From: Streptomyces dioscori
GTDB taxonomy: Bacteria > Actinomycetota > Actinomycetes > Streptomycetales > Streptomycetaceae
Length of the DNA stretch: 64,000 nt
Reading direction: 5' to 3'
Assembly: GCF_003024195.1 (NCBI RefSeq)
Contig: NZ_KZ679053.1
Location: 1-64,000 of the forward strand
The notes below the pieces were generated by a model that worked only from the letters and a program-made list of their open reading frames with translations, made no database searches and was not told the DNA's origin. Numbering within the stretch: position 1 is the stretch's first letter; each line of letters opens with the position of its first letter. This document shows positions 50,655 to 58,963 of the stretch, piece by piece. The position numbers were made by a program, and so were the translations under genes.

Positions 50655-52982
50655 ATGCCATCGAAGATCCCCGGGGCGGACGAGTTCACCAGCCGTCCCC
50701 TTCCGCGCGAGGAACTGCTGCGGCAGATCTCGCCCTCCCTGCAACTGCACCAACTCGACGGCGAACAGGCCGACCAGGTCAACGCCCTGACCTACGAAGT
50801 CGTCCGGCACCGCCTGTGGGCCATCACCCAGGAGATGGGGGAGACACTGCGGCGGATGTCGGGCTCCCATGTCGTCACCGAGTCCAACGACTTCAACTTC
50901 TCCATCTGTGACGAACTCGGCGAACAGGTCCAGGTCGGCGCCTACAACGTGGGCCTCATCGGATCCATGGACCTGGCCATCGTCTGGACGCTGCGCAACC
51001 GCAGTGACAACCCGGGCATCGAAGAGGGCGACATGTTCCTCTGCAACGACCCGTGGATCGGCGGCGGACTCCACCAGAACGACGCCGCCGTCCTGGCCCC
51101 GATCTTCCACGAGGGCAAGCTGTTCGGCTGGACCTCGGCCATCGCCCACCAGGTCGACCTCGGGGGGCCGCGGCCGGGATCCTTCAGCCCGTCGGCCCAG
51201 GACGTGTTCGGAGAGGCTGTTCCCACACCGCCGATCAAGGTGGTCCGGGGCGGGGTGCTGCAGCGCGATGTCGCCGACGCCTGGGTCCGCAGGTCACGGC
51301 TTCCCCACATGGTGGGCCTCGACCTGCGTGCCAAGATCGCCGCCAACAAGAACGCGGCGGAGCAGATCCTCCGGCTCATCGCCAAGTACGGTGCCGACAC
51401 CGTCAAAGCCGTGATGCGCCGCATGATGGACGACGCCGAACGCCGACTGAGGGCCAAGCTGGAAACCCTGCCCGACGGAACCTGGACCGCGATCGGCTAC
51501 CAGGAACAGTCGCAGACCGGGGACCGGGACCTGCACGCCATCAAGGTCGCGATGACCAAGGAGGCCGACCGGCTGGTCTTCGACTTCCGGGGAACGGCCG
51601 AGCAGACCGGCATCATCAACTGCCCCTACCCCGGACTGCGGGCCGGGATCGTCTTCACCATGCTGCCCCTGCTGGCCGGGACCATCCCCTGGGCGGCGGG
51701 CGGACTGATGCGCTGCTTCGAGATCATCACGGACGAGGACACCATCACCAACGCCTCGTTCCCGGCAGCCGTCGGGAAGGGGCCCTTCGGGCCGGCGTGG
51801 GGATCGGGCAACCTGGTCGCCGAGGTCATCGCCAAGATGCTGGACGCCGAACCCGACCACCGCAGCGACGTGCAGTCGATCTGCAACGGCACCACCGACC
51901 TGTGCGTGGTGTCCGGCGTCGACGTCCGCGGAGGCGGCAGCAAGGGCTTCGTGTCGCCCATCTTCGACGTCATGGCCGGCGGCTACGGGGCGCAGGTGCA
52001 CCACGACGGCGTCGACACCGGCGGCCGGCTCATCATCCCCTCCGCGCGGGCACCCGACGTCGAGATGACCGAGTACCTGTACCCCCTGGTCGCCCTGTGG
52101 CGACGGGAGCAGACCGACTCCGGCGGGCCGGGCCGGCAGCGGGGCGGCATGAGCGGCTCGGTCTGCTATGTGCAGCATCCGGACCAGAGCGGGACCATGT
52201 CTCTGGTCATCTCCGGCACCGGCAAGGTCGCGAACCAGAACGTCGGCCTGGCCGGGGGATACCCCGGCAACTCCCAACTCGACCTGGTGGTACGAGGTAT
52301 CGGCGCGCCCCAGCTCGCCGGGGCGACGGCCATCCCCGCCGACCTGGACGCGCTCGGCGGTGACATCGAGGTGCTGCCCTGTGAGGGGGAGTCGAACCTA
52401 GGCCCGGACGACGCGCTGTATCTGCACTGGCAGGCGGGCGGCGGCTACGGCGACCCGCTGCTCCGCCCGGCCGAGGGCGTCCGCGACGACGTACTGCAGG
52501 TACGGGTGTCGGCACACGCCGCACGAGACATCTACGGCGTCGCCTTCCACGAGGACGGTGAAGTGGATGTGCGTGCCACCGACGAGATCCGCGCGAAGCT
52601 GCGCCACCGCCGCGCCGCCGATGCCGGCCTGCCCGACGCCCGGCTCGAACCGATCGGCACGCCGGACCTGAGCGAGCTGCGCCGGCTCGACGACAACCTC
52701 GCGGTCCGGACGTCGTCCGACGGCACCGGGACGGTGGTGTGCGCCCACTGCACCACCGACATCGGACCGCTGGCCGAAGGCGTGTTCATCGAGGGGCTGG
52801 CCCGCCGCGACTCCGCACCGGCCGAGGCCGGTCCGCACATCTGGCACGACCCGTCGGTCTACGTCGACGCGGAGATCGTCTTCCGCCAGCTGTTCTGCCC
52901 CGGCTGCCTGACCACGGTCAGCTCCCGGGTCGTACCAGTCGACCATCCGCTGCCCTACGACGACTACCGGCGCTGGGCCTGA
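50655..52982 (+). CDS. hyuB: HyuB-type subunit fused to a C-terminal Cys4 (AcxC-like) domain
   Basis: 775 residues from the ATG at 50655 (AAGGAC upstream; an upstream in-frame start lacks this). Residues about 40-600 are a HyuB/acetone carboxylase alpha-like subunit: VVTESNDFNFSICDELGEQV, GDMFLCNDPWIGGGLHQNDAAVLAPIF, GPAWGSGNLVAEVIAKM, and LHWQAGGGYGDPLLRPAE. The last ~90 residues add CAHCTTDIGP ... LFCPGCLTT, a CxxC-x(n)-CxxC metal site resembling the separate gamma subunit of acetone/acetophenone carboxylases. Classic hydantoinase B proteins lack this tail, so the fusion favours a carboxylase-like complex. HyuA is encoded 31 bp upstream. Confidence 0.87.
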   Translation: MPSKIPGADEFTSRPLPREELLRQISPSLQLHQLDGEQADQVNALTYEVVRHRLWAITQEMGETLRRMSGSHVVTESNDFNFSICDELGEQVQVGAYNVGLIGSMDLAIVWTLRNRSDNPGIEEGDMFLCNDPWIGGGLHQNDAAVLAPIFHEGKLFGWTSAIAHQVDLGGPRPGSFSPSAQDVFGEAVPTPPIKVVRGGVLQRDVADAWVRRSRLPHMVGLDLRAKIAANKNAAEQILRLIAKYGADTVKAVMRRMMDDAERRLRAKLETLPDGTWTAIGYQEQSQTGDRDLHAIKVAMTKEADRLVFDFRGTAEQTGIINCPYPGLRAGIVFTMLPLLAGTIPWAAGGLMRCFEIITDEDTITNASFPAAVGKGPFGPAWGSGNLVAEVIAKMLDAEPDHRSDVQSICNGTTDLCVVSGVDVRGGGSKGFVSPIFDVMAGGYGAQVHHDGVDTGGRLIIPSARAPDVEMTEYLYPLVALWRREQTDSGGPGRQRGGMSGSVCYVQHPDQSGTMSLVISGTGKVANQNVGLAGGYPGNSQLDLVVRGIGAPQLAGATAIPADLDALGGDIEVLPCEGESNLGPDDALYLHWQAGGGYGDPLLRPAEGVRDDVLQVRVSAHAARDIYGVAFHEDGEVDVRATDEIRAKLRHRRAADAGLPDARLEPIGTPDLSELRRLDDNLAVRTSSDGTGTVVCAHCTTDIGPLAEGVFIEGLARRDSAPAEAGPHIWHDPSVYVDAEIVFRQLFCPGCLTTVSSRVVPVDHPLPYDDYRRWA

Positions 52983-53007
52983 GAGCACCGGCAGAAGGAG
53001 ACAGAAC

Positions 53008-54447
53008 GTGAACCCGCACCACCATTCCCTCTTCATAGGGGGCCAGTGGGTGACCCCCGCGTCCGAGGAAAGGATCACCGTCCTCGACGCGAGCACCGAG
53101 GACGTTCTCGGCAGCGTTCCGAACGGCAGCGAAAAGGACATGGACGCGGCCGTGGCCGCCGCACGCGCGGCCTTCGACGATCCAGACGGCTGGGCCGCCT
53201 GGGAACCGGCACGCCGGGCGGACGCCCTCCACCGTCTTGCCGAGGCACTGGAGCGACGCGCCGAGGCCATCACACGCATCGTCAGCGCCCAGAACGGTAT
53301 GACGATCTCGCTCTCCGAGCAGGTCGAGGGCGCCCTGCCGACCGTCCTGCTGCGCTACTACGCCGATCTCATCCGCGACGACACGGGCGAAGAGGTCCGC
53401 GACGGCATGCTCGGCGCGCCCGTCCACGTGCGCCGTGAACCCCTCGGCGTGGTCGCCGCCATCGTCCCCTGGAACGCTCCGCAACTCCTGTCCGCGACGA
53501 AATACGCGCCCGGCCTGGCCGCGGGATGCACCTTCGTGCTCAAACCGTCCCCGGAGACCGTGCTCGACGCGGTCCTCTTCGCGGAGGCCGTCGAGGAAGC
53601 GGGTCTGCCGCCCGGCGTCGTCAACGTCGTCCCGGCCGGCCGCGAAGTCGGCGCGTACCTCGTCTCGCATCCCGGTGTCGACAAGGTCGCCTTCACCGGT
53701 TCCACCGGGGCGGGCCGCCAGATCGGCGCGGCCTGCGGCACCCTCCTGCGTCCGGTGACGCTGGAACTCGGCGGCAAGTCGGCGGCCGTCATCCTCGACG
53801 ACGTCGACCTCGGTTCGGCGATCGCCGAACCGTTCTTCCAGGCGACGCTGCTGGCGAACGGCCAGGCCTGCTTCGCCAGCACCCGCGTACTCGCGCCGCG
53901 GAGCCGTTACGACGAGGTCGTCGACGCCGTGTCGTCGCTGGTCGGCGGCCTGACGGTCGGAAGTCCTCTGGATCCCACAACGCAGATCGGTCCCATGGCG
54001 ACCGCACGCCAGCGCGACCGGGTCGAGGGGTTCATCAGTCAGGGCAGGGCGGAAGGCGCCCGGCTCGTCGTCGGCGGTTCACGCCCCGACTTCGAAAAGG
54101 GCTTCTACGTCACACCGACCGTGTTCGCCGATGTGGACAACGCGCAGGTCATCGCACGCGAGGAGATCTTCGGCCCGGTGCTGTCCGTCATCGCGTACAC
54201 CGACGAGGACGACGCGGTGCGCATCGCCAACGACTCGGAGTACGGGCTGGGCGGCTCCGTGTGGACGGACGACGACGAGCGCGGTATGCGCGTCGCGCGC
54301 CGGATGCAGACGGGAACGGTCGGTCTGAACCACTACACGGTCGACCCGGCGGCACCGTTCGGTGGGATCAAGGCCAGCGGACTGGGCCGGGAATTCGGCC
54401 CCGAGGCATTGCGCAACTACCAGCAGATCAAGTCGATCTACCGATGA
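53008..54447 (+). CDS. Aldehyde dehydrogenase (2-hydroxymuconic semialdehyde dehydrogenase-like)
   Basis: 479 residues from a GTG with AAGGAG upstream. NAD-dependent ALDH features are VVAAIVPWNAPQLLSATKYAPGLAAGCTFVLKPSPET, FTGSTGAGRQIG, the general-base Glu in TLELGGKSAAVILDD and the nucleophile Cys in NGQACFASTRV. EIFGPVLSVIAYTDEDDAVRIAN and PFGGIKASGLGREFGPEAL are also typical. In a meta-cleavage operon such an enzyme usually oxidises a ring-cleavage semialdehyde, or an aldehyde released from the side chain. It starts 25 bp after the hyuB stop. Confidence 0.9.
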   Translation: MNPHHHSLFIGGQWVTPASEERITVLDASTEDVLGSVPNGSEKDMDAAVAAARAAFDDPDGWAAWEPARRADALHRLAEALERRAEAITRIVSAQNGMTISLSEQVEGALPTVLLRYYADLIRDDTGEEVRDGMLGAPVHVRREPLGVVAAIVPWNAPQLLSATKYAPGLAAGCTFVLKPSPETVLDAVLFAEAVEEAGLPPGVVNVVPAGREVGAYLVSHPGVDKVAFTGSTGAGRQIGAACGTLLRPVTLELGGKSAAVILDDVDLGSAIAEPFFQATLLANGQACFASTRVLAPRSRYDEVVDAVSSLVGGLTVGSPLDPTTQIGPMATARQRDRVEGFISQGRAEGARLVVGGSRPDFEKGFYVTPTVFADVDNAQVIAREEIFGPVLSVIAYTDEDDAVRIANDSEYGLGGSVWTDDDERGMRVARRMQTGTVGLNHYTVDPAAPFGGIKASGLGREFGPEALRNYQQIKSIYR

Positions 54448-54493
54448 GTCGTTCAGGGTCACATATCGAGCGTTACAGAGAGGTGGGATCGGC

Positions 54494-55309
54494 GTGACGA
54501 GCATGATGGACGTCGGAGACACGCGACTGGCCTACACCGACGTCGGTACCGGCAGCCCCATCGTGTGGCTGCACGGCTCGGGGCCGGGTGCCACGGGCAT
54601 GAGCAACTTCGGCGGCAACCTGGCAGCCTTCGGGGACCACCGCAACATCGTGGTGGACCTCCCCGGCTGGGGACGTTCCACCAGGCCCACGACGGACGAG
54701 CCGCTGATCTTCCATGCGGCGGAACGAGTATGTGACGCCATGACGGCGCTCGGGATCGAGCGTGCCCACCTGGTGGGCAACTCCTACGGTGGCGCCGTCG
54801 CGATGCGCATGGCGATGCGTCATCCCGAGCGTGTGGACCGGCTGGTGCTCATGGCTCCGGGAGGAGTCCTGCCCGCCGATGCCCCACCGTGGCCGAAGGG
54901 GCTTGAGCACCTCTTCGCCTACATGGCGGACGAGAAGCCCTCACGGCAGGCCATGGCCGAGTTCGTGCGGCTGATGGTGTTCGACGAGTCGCTGGCGACC
55001 GAGTCCCTCATCGACGAGCGGTACGAGTCGAGCCTGAGGGCGCACCCCGAGCTGCCGATTCCCCCGAACTTCGGCGATCTGACTCCCGACCTGCATCGTG
55101 TCGCCGCCCCCACCCTGCTCGTCTGGGGACGGGAGGACCAGACCGTGCCGCTTGCCTGGGCGTCGAAGATCCTGGAGGGCATACCTGACGCGGAGCTGCG
55201 CGTTCTGCCCCACTGCCGGCACTGGGTGCAGTACGAGCGTGCAGACGAGTTCAACCACATCGTCAGCGAGTTCCTGCGAGGCGGAGCGTCCGCCGCAGTG
55301 GAGGGATGA
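54494..55309 (+). CDS. Alpha/beta hydrolase, meta-cleavage-product hydrolase type (2)
   Basis: 271 residues from a GTG at 54494. The motif order is SPIVWLHGSGPGATGMSNFGGNL, VVDLPGWGRSTRP, the nucleophile elbow GNSYGGAVAMRMA, Asp in WGREDQTVPL and His in HCRHWVQYERADEF, all characteristic of BphD/TodF/DmpD-like C-C hydrolases. It lies 4 bp before the extradiol dioxygenase gene, so the two probably act in sequence on the same ring. The start is not certain: ATGs at 54503 and 54506 are in frame, and the upstream GGTGGGATC is a weak ribosome site. Confidence 0.88.
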   Translation: MTSMMDVGDTRLAYTDVGTGSPIVWLHGSGPGATGMSNFGGNLAAFGDHRNIVVDLPGWGRSTRPTTDEPLIFHAAERVCDAMTALGIERAHLVGNSYGGAVAMRMAMRHPERVDRLVLMAPGGVLPADAPPWPKGLEHLFAYMADEKPSRQAMAEFVRLMVFDESLATESLIDERYESSLRAHPELPIPPNFGDLTPDLHRVAAPTLLVWGREDQTVPLAWASKILEGIPDAELRVLPHCRHWVQYERADEFNHIVSEFLRGGASAAVEG

Positions 55310-55313
55310 GGCC

Positions 55314-56183
55314 GTGGGTATCCGCAAACTGGGTTACGTCGGACTCAACGTCACCGACGTGGACGCCTGGACGAGTCTGCTCGGACACACACTGGGCATC
55401 GGCGTCACCACAGAGAAGTTCGGCACCGACGAGGTCGCCCTCGCCGAACTGGACGTGTTCAAGTACCGCGTGGCTCTCCACCCGTCCACGGAGGACGGTC
55501 CACGCGAACTGGGCTGGATCGTCGACACTCCGAGCGAGCTCGACAGGCTCACCCGGAGGCTCACCGACGCGGGCTTCACCGTCAGGGACGGCTCGCCGGA
55601 GGAGACACGGCTGCGCGGCGCGACCATGCTGCGCTGGTTCACCGATCCGGTCGGATACCGGGTCGAGCTGGCGGTCGGCGAGACCAAGGCGCGCACCAGT
55701 GTCGCGCGCCCGGACGGCACGAGCCCGGGTGCCACCGGCCTCGGCCACTTCGTACTGGCCAGTCCCAAGCTCGACGAACTCCGCGAACTCTACGAGTCCG
55801 TGCTGGAGTTCAAGCTGACCGACTACCGTGCCCCCGGTCTGTACTTCTTCCGTTGCAATACGGCCCACCACAGCATCGCGCTCGCGCGAGCGGAGGCGCC
55901 GTCGATCCACCACCTTGAGTTCGAGTACGACTCGCTCGACGACGTGGGACGGGCCTACGACCGCGCCAAGGCCAACGGTGCGCCGGTCTCCATCAGTCTC
56001 GGCCAGCACATGAACGACAAGGCGATCTCGTTCTATGTGCAGAACCCCAGCGGGTTCCACCTGGAGATCGGCTGTGGCGGAATCGAAGTCGGGGACGATT
56101 GGGTGCCGCACGACTTCGGTGTCCCGGATGTGTGGGGGCACCACCACACCAGTGCCAATCCCTTCGCGTCGCCGACGTCATGA
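55314..56183 (+). CDS. Extradiol (type I, two-domain VOC) catechol dioxygenase
   Basis: 289 residues from a GTG, close to the 290-300 residues of BphC/HsaC-type enzymes. Two vicinal-oxygen-chelate domains are visible. The iron ligands appear as His145 (GLGHFVLAS), His200 (SIHHLEFEYD) and Glu251 (GFHLEIGCGG), spaced as in BphC. Second-shell residues QHMNDKAISFYVQNPSG and H-D at HDFGVPDVWGHH match the family. It opens a catechol next to the hydroxyls using Fe(II) and O2, giving the yellow product hydrolysed by the upstream hydrolase. Confidence 0.92.
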   Translation: MGIRKLGYVGLNVTDVDAWTSLLGHTLGIGVTTEKFGTDEVALAELDVFKYRVALHPSTEDGPRELGWIVDTPSELDRLTRRLTDAGFTVRDGSPEETRLRGATMLRWFTDPVGYRVELAVGETKARTSVARPDGTSPGATGLGHFVLASPKLDELRELYESVLEFKLTDYRAPGLYFFRCNTAHHSIALARAEAPSIHHLEFEYDSLDDVGRAYDRAKANGAPVSISLGQHMNDKAISFYVQNPSGFHLEIGCGGIEVGDDWVPHDFGVPDVWGHHHTSANPFASPTS

Positions 56184-56189
56184 CGGGCA

Positions 56190-56459
56190 CGCACCGGGGC
56201 CCTGGGGGTGATCAGCAACTGGGTGTGTCCCGGATAGGTGCGAACCCCACTGGTGGAGAAGCAACTGGCGGACCAGGTGACGGTGCACGGACTGAGCACC
56301 GATCAGGCGGTCTCGGACGTGCTGCCGGCGCGATCGGCACTCAAGCGGTTGAGAGAGCCCGATGAGGTTGCCGGCGCGGTGGCCTTCCTCTGTTCACCGG
56401 AGGCGATGTCCGTCACCGGGACGGAGCTGATCCTCGACGGACGGTGGAGCACGTCCTGA
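56190..56459 (+). pseudogene. 3' remnant of an SDR (3-hydroxybutyrate dehydrogenase-like)
   Basis: The translation RTGALGVISNWVCPG-stop-VRTPLVEKQLADQ followed by ALKRLREPDEVAGAVAFLCSPEAMSVTGTELILDGRWSTS matches the C-terminal third of SDR dehydrogenases. A TAG at 56235-56237 replaces the Tyr expected in the CPGYVRTPLVEKQ motif, and no Rossmann or YxxxK part is present upstream. This is a truncated, stop-containing leftover at the end of the aromatic operon. Its parent may have acted on a hydroxyacid of the pathway. Confidence 0.8.
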
Positions 56460-56599
56460 CAACGATGGTGTCGCTGTTGGTGCCGTGACGCAGGAGGCAC
56501 CGGTGTGGATGAGCGGACTGCCGCCCGCGACGGTACGCGCGTCGCCCTGTGACGGTACCGATGGCTCAGTTGTCGGGGGAGGGGCGCTGCCAGAAGTTG

Positions 56600-56628
56600 C
56601 AAAGCCCGAACCGTCGGTTCGGGCTTTG
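56600..56628. terminator. Bidirectional terminator between SDR remnant and tetR
   Basis: A perfect 13-bp stem CAAAGCCCGAACC / GGTTCGGGCTTTG with a 3-base loop, lying between convergent features and ending 11 bases from the tetR stop. Confidence 0.85.
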
Positions 56629-56639
56629 GCTGGTCGGGG

Positions 56640-57263
56640 TCATGGCGTGGCGGTGGTGCGGGAGGTGAGCTCCGGGATGGTGCGGGCTTTGAGGATGCCT
56701 TCGACGCCGTGGAGGAAGGTGTCGGAGATCAGCTTCGGGTCGAAGAGGCAGCCGGCTGACATGGCGCCGTCGCGGAGCATGATGAAGTGACGCCCCGCGG
56801 CGTCGGCCGTCGTCTCGCTGGTCTGCGCCAGCAGGTCGGTGACGGTGGTCAGGAACCATTGCCGGTGAGCCAGGACGGTCTGGTGGATCGGATGGGCGGG
56901 GTCGGAGTACTCGGCCGCCGCGTTGAGGAAGGCACATCCGCGGAACCCAGTGGACTGGATACCGTCGGTGATGGATTTGGCCACCGCCCGGACCTGGTCG
57001 TTCGGGGACGGGCTGCTGGCCTGTGCGGCGGCGACCTGTCCCCGGATGGCCTGGTCGGCCTGCGCGAGATAGGCCAGGATGAGGTCTTCCTTGCTCGCGA
57101 AGTGCCGGTACAACGTGGCCCGGGTCACCTGCGCCTCCGCGACGATCCGGTCGATGCCGACGGAATGGATCCCCTCGGTGTAGAAGATCCGGGTTGCTGT
57201 GTTGAGCAGCCGGGTACGTGCCTCAGACACCACGCCGCTGCCACCTTCAGTACTGCGGCTCAT
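56640..57263 (-). CDS. TetR-family regulator, candidate repressor of the GAACGTTC regulon
   Basis: 207 residues. Helix-turn-helix at about residues 14-60: TRLLNTATRIFYTEGIHSVGIDRIVAEAQVTRATLYRHFASKEDLILAYL. The C-terminal domain (GCAFLNAAAEYSDPAHPIHQTVLAHRQWF) resembles the LmrA/YxaF-like TetR group, often responsive to aromatic or lipophilic compounds. The only GAACGTTC box in its own upstream region (57293-57300) sits just after the -10 sequence TATAGT, a classic autorepression position. It is the one regulator in the window preceded by the box, so it is the best candidate to bind all copies; that is inference. AGGGAG precedes the ATG closely. Confidence 0.9.
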   Translation of the reverse strand: MSRSTEGGSGVVSEARTRLLNTATRIFYTEGIHSVGIDRIVAEAQVTRATLYRHFASKEDLILAYLAQADQAIRGQVAAAQASSPSPNDQVRAVAKSITDGIQSTGFRGCAFLNAAAEYSDPAHPIHQTVLAHRQWFLTTVTDLLAQTSETTADAAGRHFIMLRDGAMSAGCLFDPKLISDTFLHGVEGILKARTIPELTSRTTATP

Positions 57264-57292
57264 ATGCTCCCTAACCAGATCTTGACGAGATA

Positions 57293-57313
57293 GAACGTTC
57301 GATTTCCACTATA
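57293..57313 (-). promoter_or_regulatory. tetR promoter with single GAACGTTC box
   Basis: On the minus strand TATAGT (57308-57313) is followed 7 bases later by GAACGTTC (57293-57300), 30 bases before the tetR ATG. No convincing -35 sequence is present. The 290 bases between here and the inverted repeat at 57601 hold no recognisable gene. Confidence 0.65.
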
Positions 57314-57600
57314 GTACGCCGGGCCCCATGTAGGTAACGGACAATGGTGTGGCAGGGCTGGCTCAGGCGTCTGTTCTGCCCGGCCCAGCGTATTTGCGTG
57401 AGGCGTCCCACTCGGTCGGGGGCGATGAAGTCACCCCCCCCGGGGGACCAGCGTCACGCTACCGTGACAGAGAGGGCAACCGGAGCGTTGCCGCGAGTCA
57501 CATTGGAGTACGCCTTTACGACAGCAGCAGAGCCGGAGATCGGGATCTGCTGGCGGGCCGCTGCGCCGCCGTCGTCGGCCGAGACGACGAGGTTGGGGCG

Positions 57601-57663
57601 CTAGGGCCTGTCTGACAATTCCCGTCGTCGCCCGGCAGACGGGAATTGTCAGACAGGCCCTAG
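57601..57663. mobile_element. 63-bp solo inverted-repeat element (MITE-like)
   Basis: Perfect 26-bp arms (57601-57626 and 57638-57663) surround only 11 bases. The ends begin CTAGGGCCTGTCTGACAATT, so the element is bordered by CTAG on both sides. The outer sequence GGGC(C)TGTC recalls the other MITE at 19862-20029. It probably derives from an IS5/IS630-type element that lost its interior. Confidence 0.7.
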
Positions 57664-57809
57664 GCGGCGGTGCACACGCAGGAAGTGCCCTCCTGCTGAG
57701 ATGACACGCACAGGTCGACATGCCCGGCTCGGGAAAGGCCGGTGCTGACCGCGGTCGGCGACGCCCCGGCCGCTTTCATGCAACAGGCGTGCTGTTAGCG
57801 TGACTTGGC

Positions 57810-58490
57810 ATGGCAATCATTCTGGTCACTGGCGCCACTCGGGGCATTGGTTACGAGACAGTACGTACGCTGGCCGACGCAGGACACGCAGTCTGGTTGG
57901 GGGCCCGCGACCCGGAACGTGGCAAGAAGGCCGCCCAAGAGACCGGCGCCCACTTCGTCCACCTCGACGTCACTGACGACTCTTCGATCGAGGCCGCCAC
58001 GCACACCGTGGGCGAACTCGATGTCCTGATCAACAACGCCGGAATACTTGAACCGAACCCCGCGCTGGCCGAGGCAACGAGACACTGTCTCCAGGTGGTC
58101 TTCGACACCAATGTTTTCGGTCCCGTCCGGGTGACGAACGCCTTCCTGCCCGCCCTGTCCCGGTCGGACTCGGCCACAGTGATCAACGTGACCAGCAGCA
58201 TCGGCTCGCTGTCCAAGTCCGCAGATGTCAACGACGAGTTCACCGCCTACCCTCAGGATCTGTACCGGGCCTCCAAGGCGGCGCTGAACATGTTCACGGT
58301 GCAGTGCGCGAAAGCCAATCCGACCATGCGCGTCAACTGCGTGGACCCCGGCCTGACCGGCACCGAGATGATGGGCGGCTTCGGCCAGCCACCCGCCGTC
58401 GCGGCGGCGACGATCGCCAGGGCGGCCCTACTCGGCCCGGAAGGCCCGACGGGACAGTTCCTGGGGCCCAACGGAGTGGTGCCGTGGTGA
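57810..58490 (+). CDS. Short-chain dehydrogenase/reductase
   Basis: 226 residues, a compact classical SDR. The cofactor motif is ILVTGATRGIGYETVRTLADAG, followed by LGARDPERG (Arg suggests NADP), HLDVTDDSS and VLINNAGIL. The catalytic Ser lies in VINVTSSIGSL and Tyr/Lys in YRASKAALN. VNCVDPGLTGTEM follows. Proteins of this type reduce or oxidise small carbonyl compounds in the cytoplasm. The gene is followed, after a decayed stretch, by an MmyB-like regulator, and SDR genes next to such regulators are common in Streptomyces. It may be the regulator's target. Confidence 0.9.
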   Translation: MAIILVTGATRGIGYETVRTLADAGHAVWLGARDPERGKKAAQETGAHFVHLDVTDDSSIEAATHTVGELDVLINNAGILEPNPALAEATRHCLQVVFDTNVFGPVRVTNAFLPALSRSDSATVINVTSSIGSLSKSADVNDEFTAYPQDLYRASKAALNMFTVQCAKANPTMRVNCVDPGLTGTEMMGGFGQPPAVAAATIARAALLGPEGPTGQFLGPNGVVPW

Positions 58491-58639
58491 GAACAAGGCC
58501 ACGAGGCCCGCTTCGAGGCGCAGTGGCAGGACGGTGATGCCTGCTGCGGTGGGTCCAGCCTCGGCCTGCCGCAACAAGGCGCGGCCGAGCCGTGGCGCCG
58601 GAAGTCTGGGAGGCAGGCGAGCACGTGGACACGGGCCAT
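58490..58639 (-). pseudogene. Possible frameshifted GNAT acetyltransferase fragment
   Basis: On the minus strand, MARVHVLACLPDFRRHG (from 58639) followed, after a one-base frame change, by LGRALLRQAEAGPTAAGITV and a tail LEAGLVALFS reads like the acetyl-CoA-binding core of a GNAT protein (V-x-x-x-R-R-x-G-x-G/A and the next helix). No start or remainder of a gene is evident. The rest of the 470 bases between the SDR and regulator genes shows nothing recognisable. Confidence 0.4.
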
Positions 58640-58963
58640 GCGACGCCGCCACGTCCTGCCATGCACGTCGGTAAGTCATGATGGTCGTGGACCCCAACCA
58701 CGTGCCGCAGGCGATGGCTTGAGCCGCAACGGCCCGTTTCCCCGGCGATAGCGCGCGTTGACACGGCCGCCTCGCCGGCCTGCGACTACAGGAACGTCGT
58801 TCCGAGCGGTGCCGCGGCCGGCGGGCCGCCCGTTCCTCACGGGCGCGTCCTCCCGACCATGAGCTGCCACCGTCGGACGTGCTCGATGCGGAAGCACCGG
58901 CTCGACAAGAGTGGGTGCAGCACACCCACGCCCCAGGTGCCGACGCGCATTACTGTCGTCAGC

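Noticed and set aside
57349..57615. 88-codon ORF between tetR and the 63-bp element
   Set aside because: It has no recognisable motif or ribosome site, and it ends within the inverted-repeat element.
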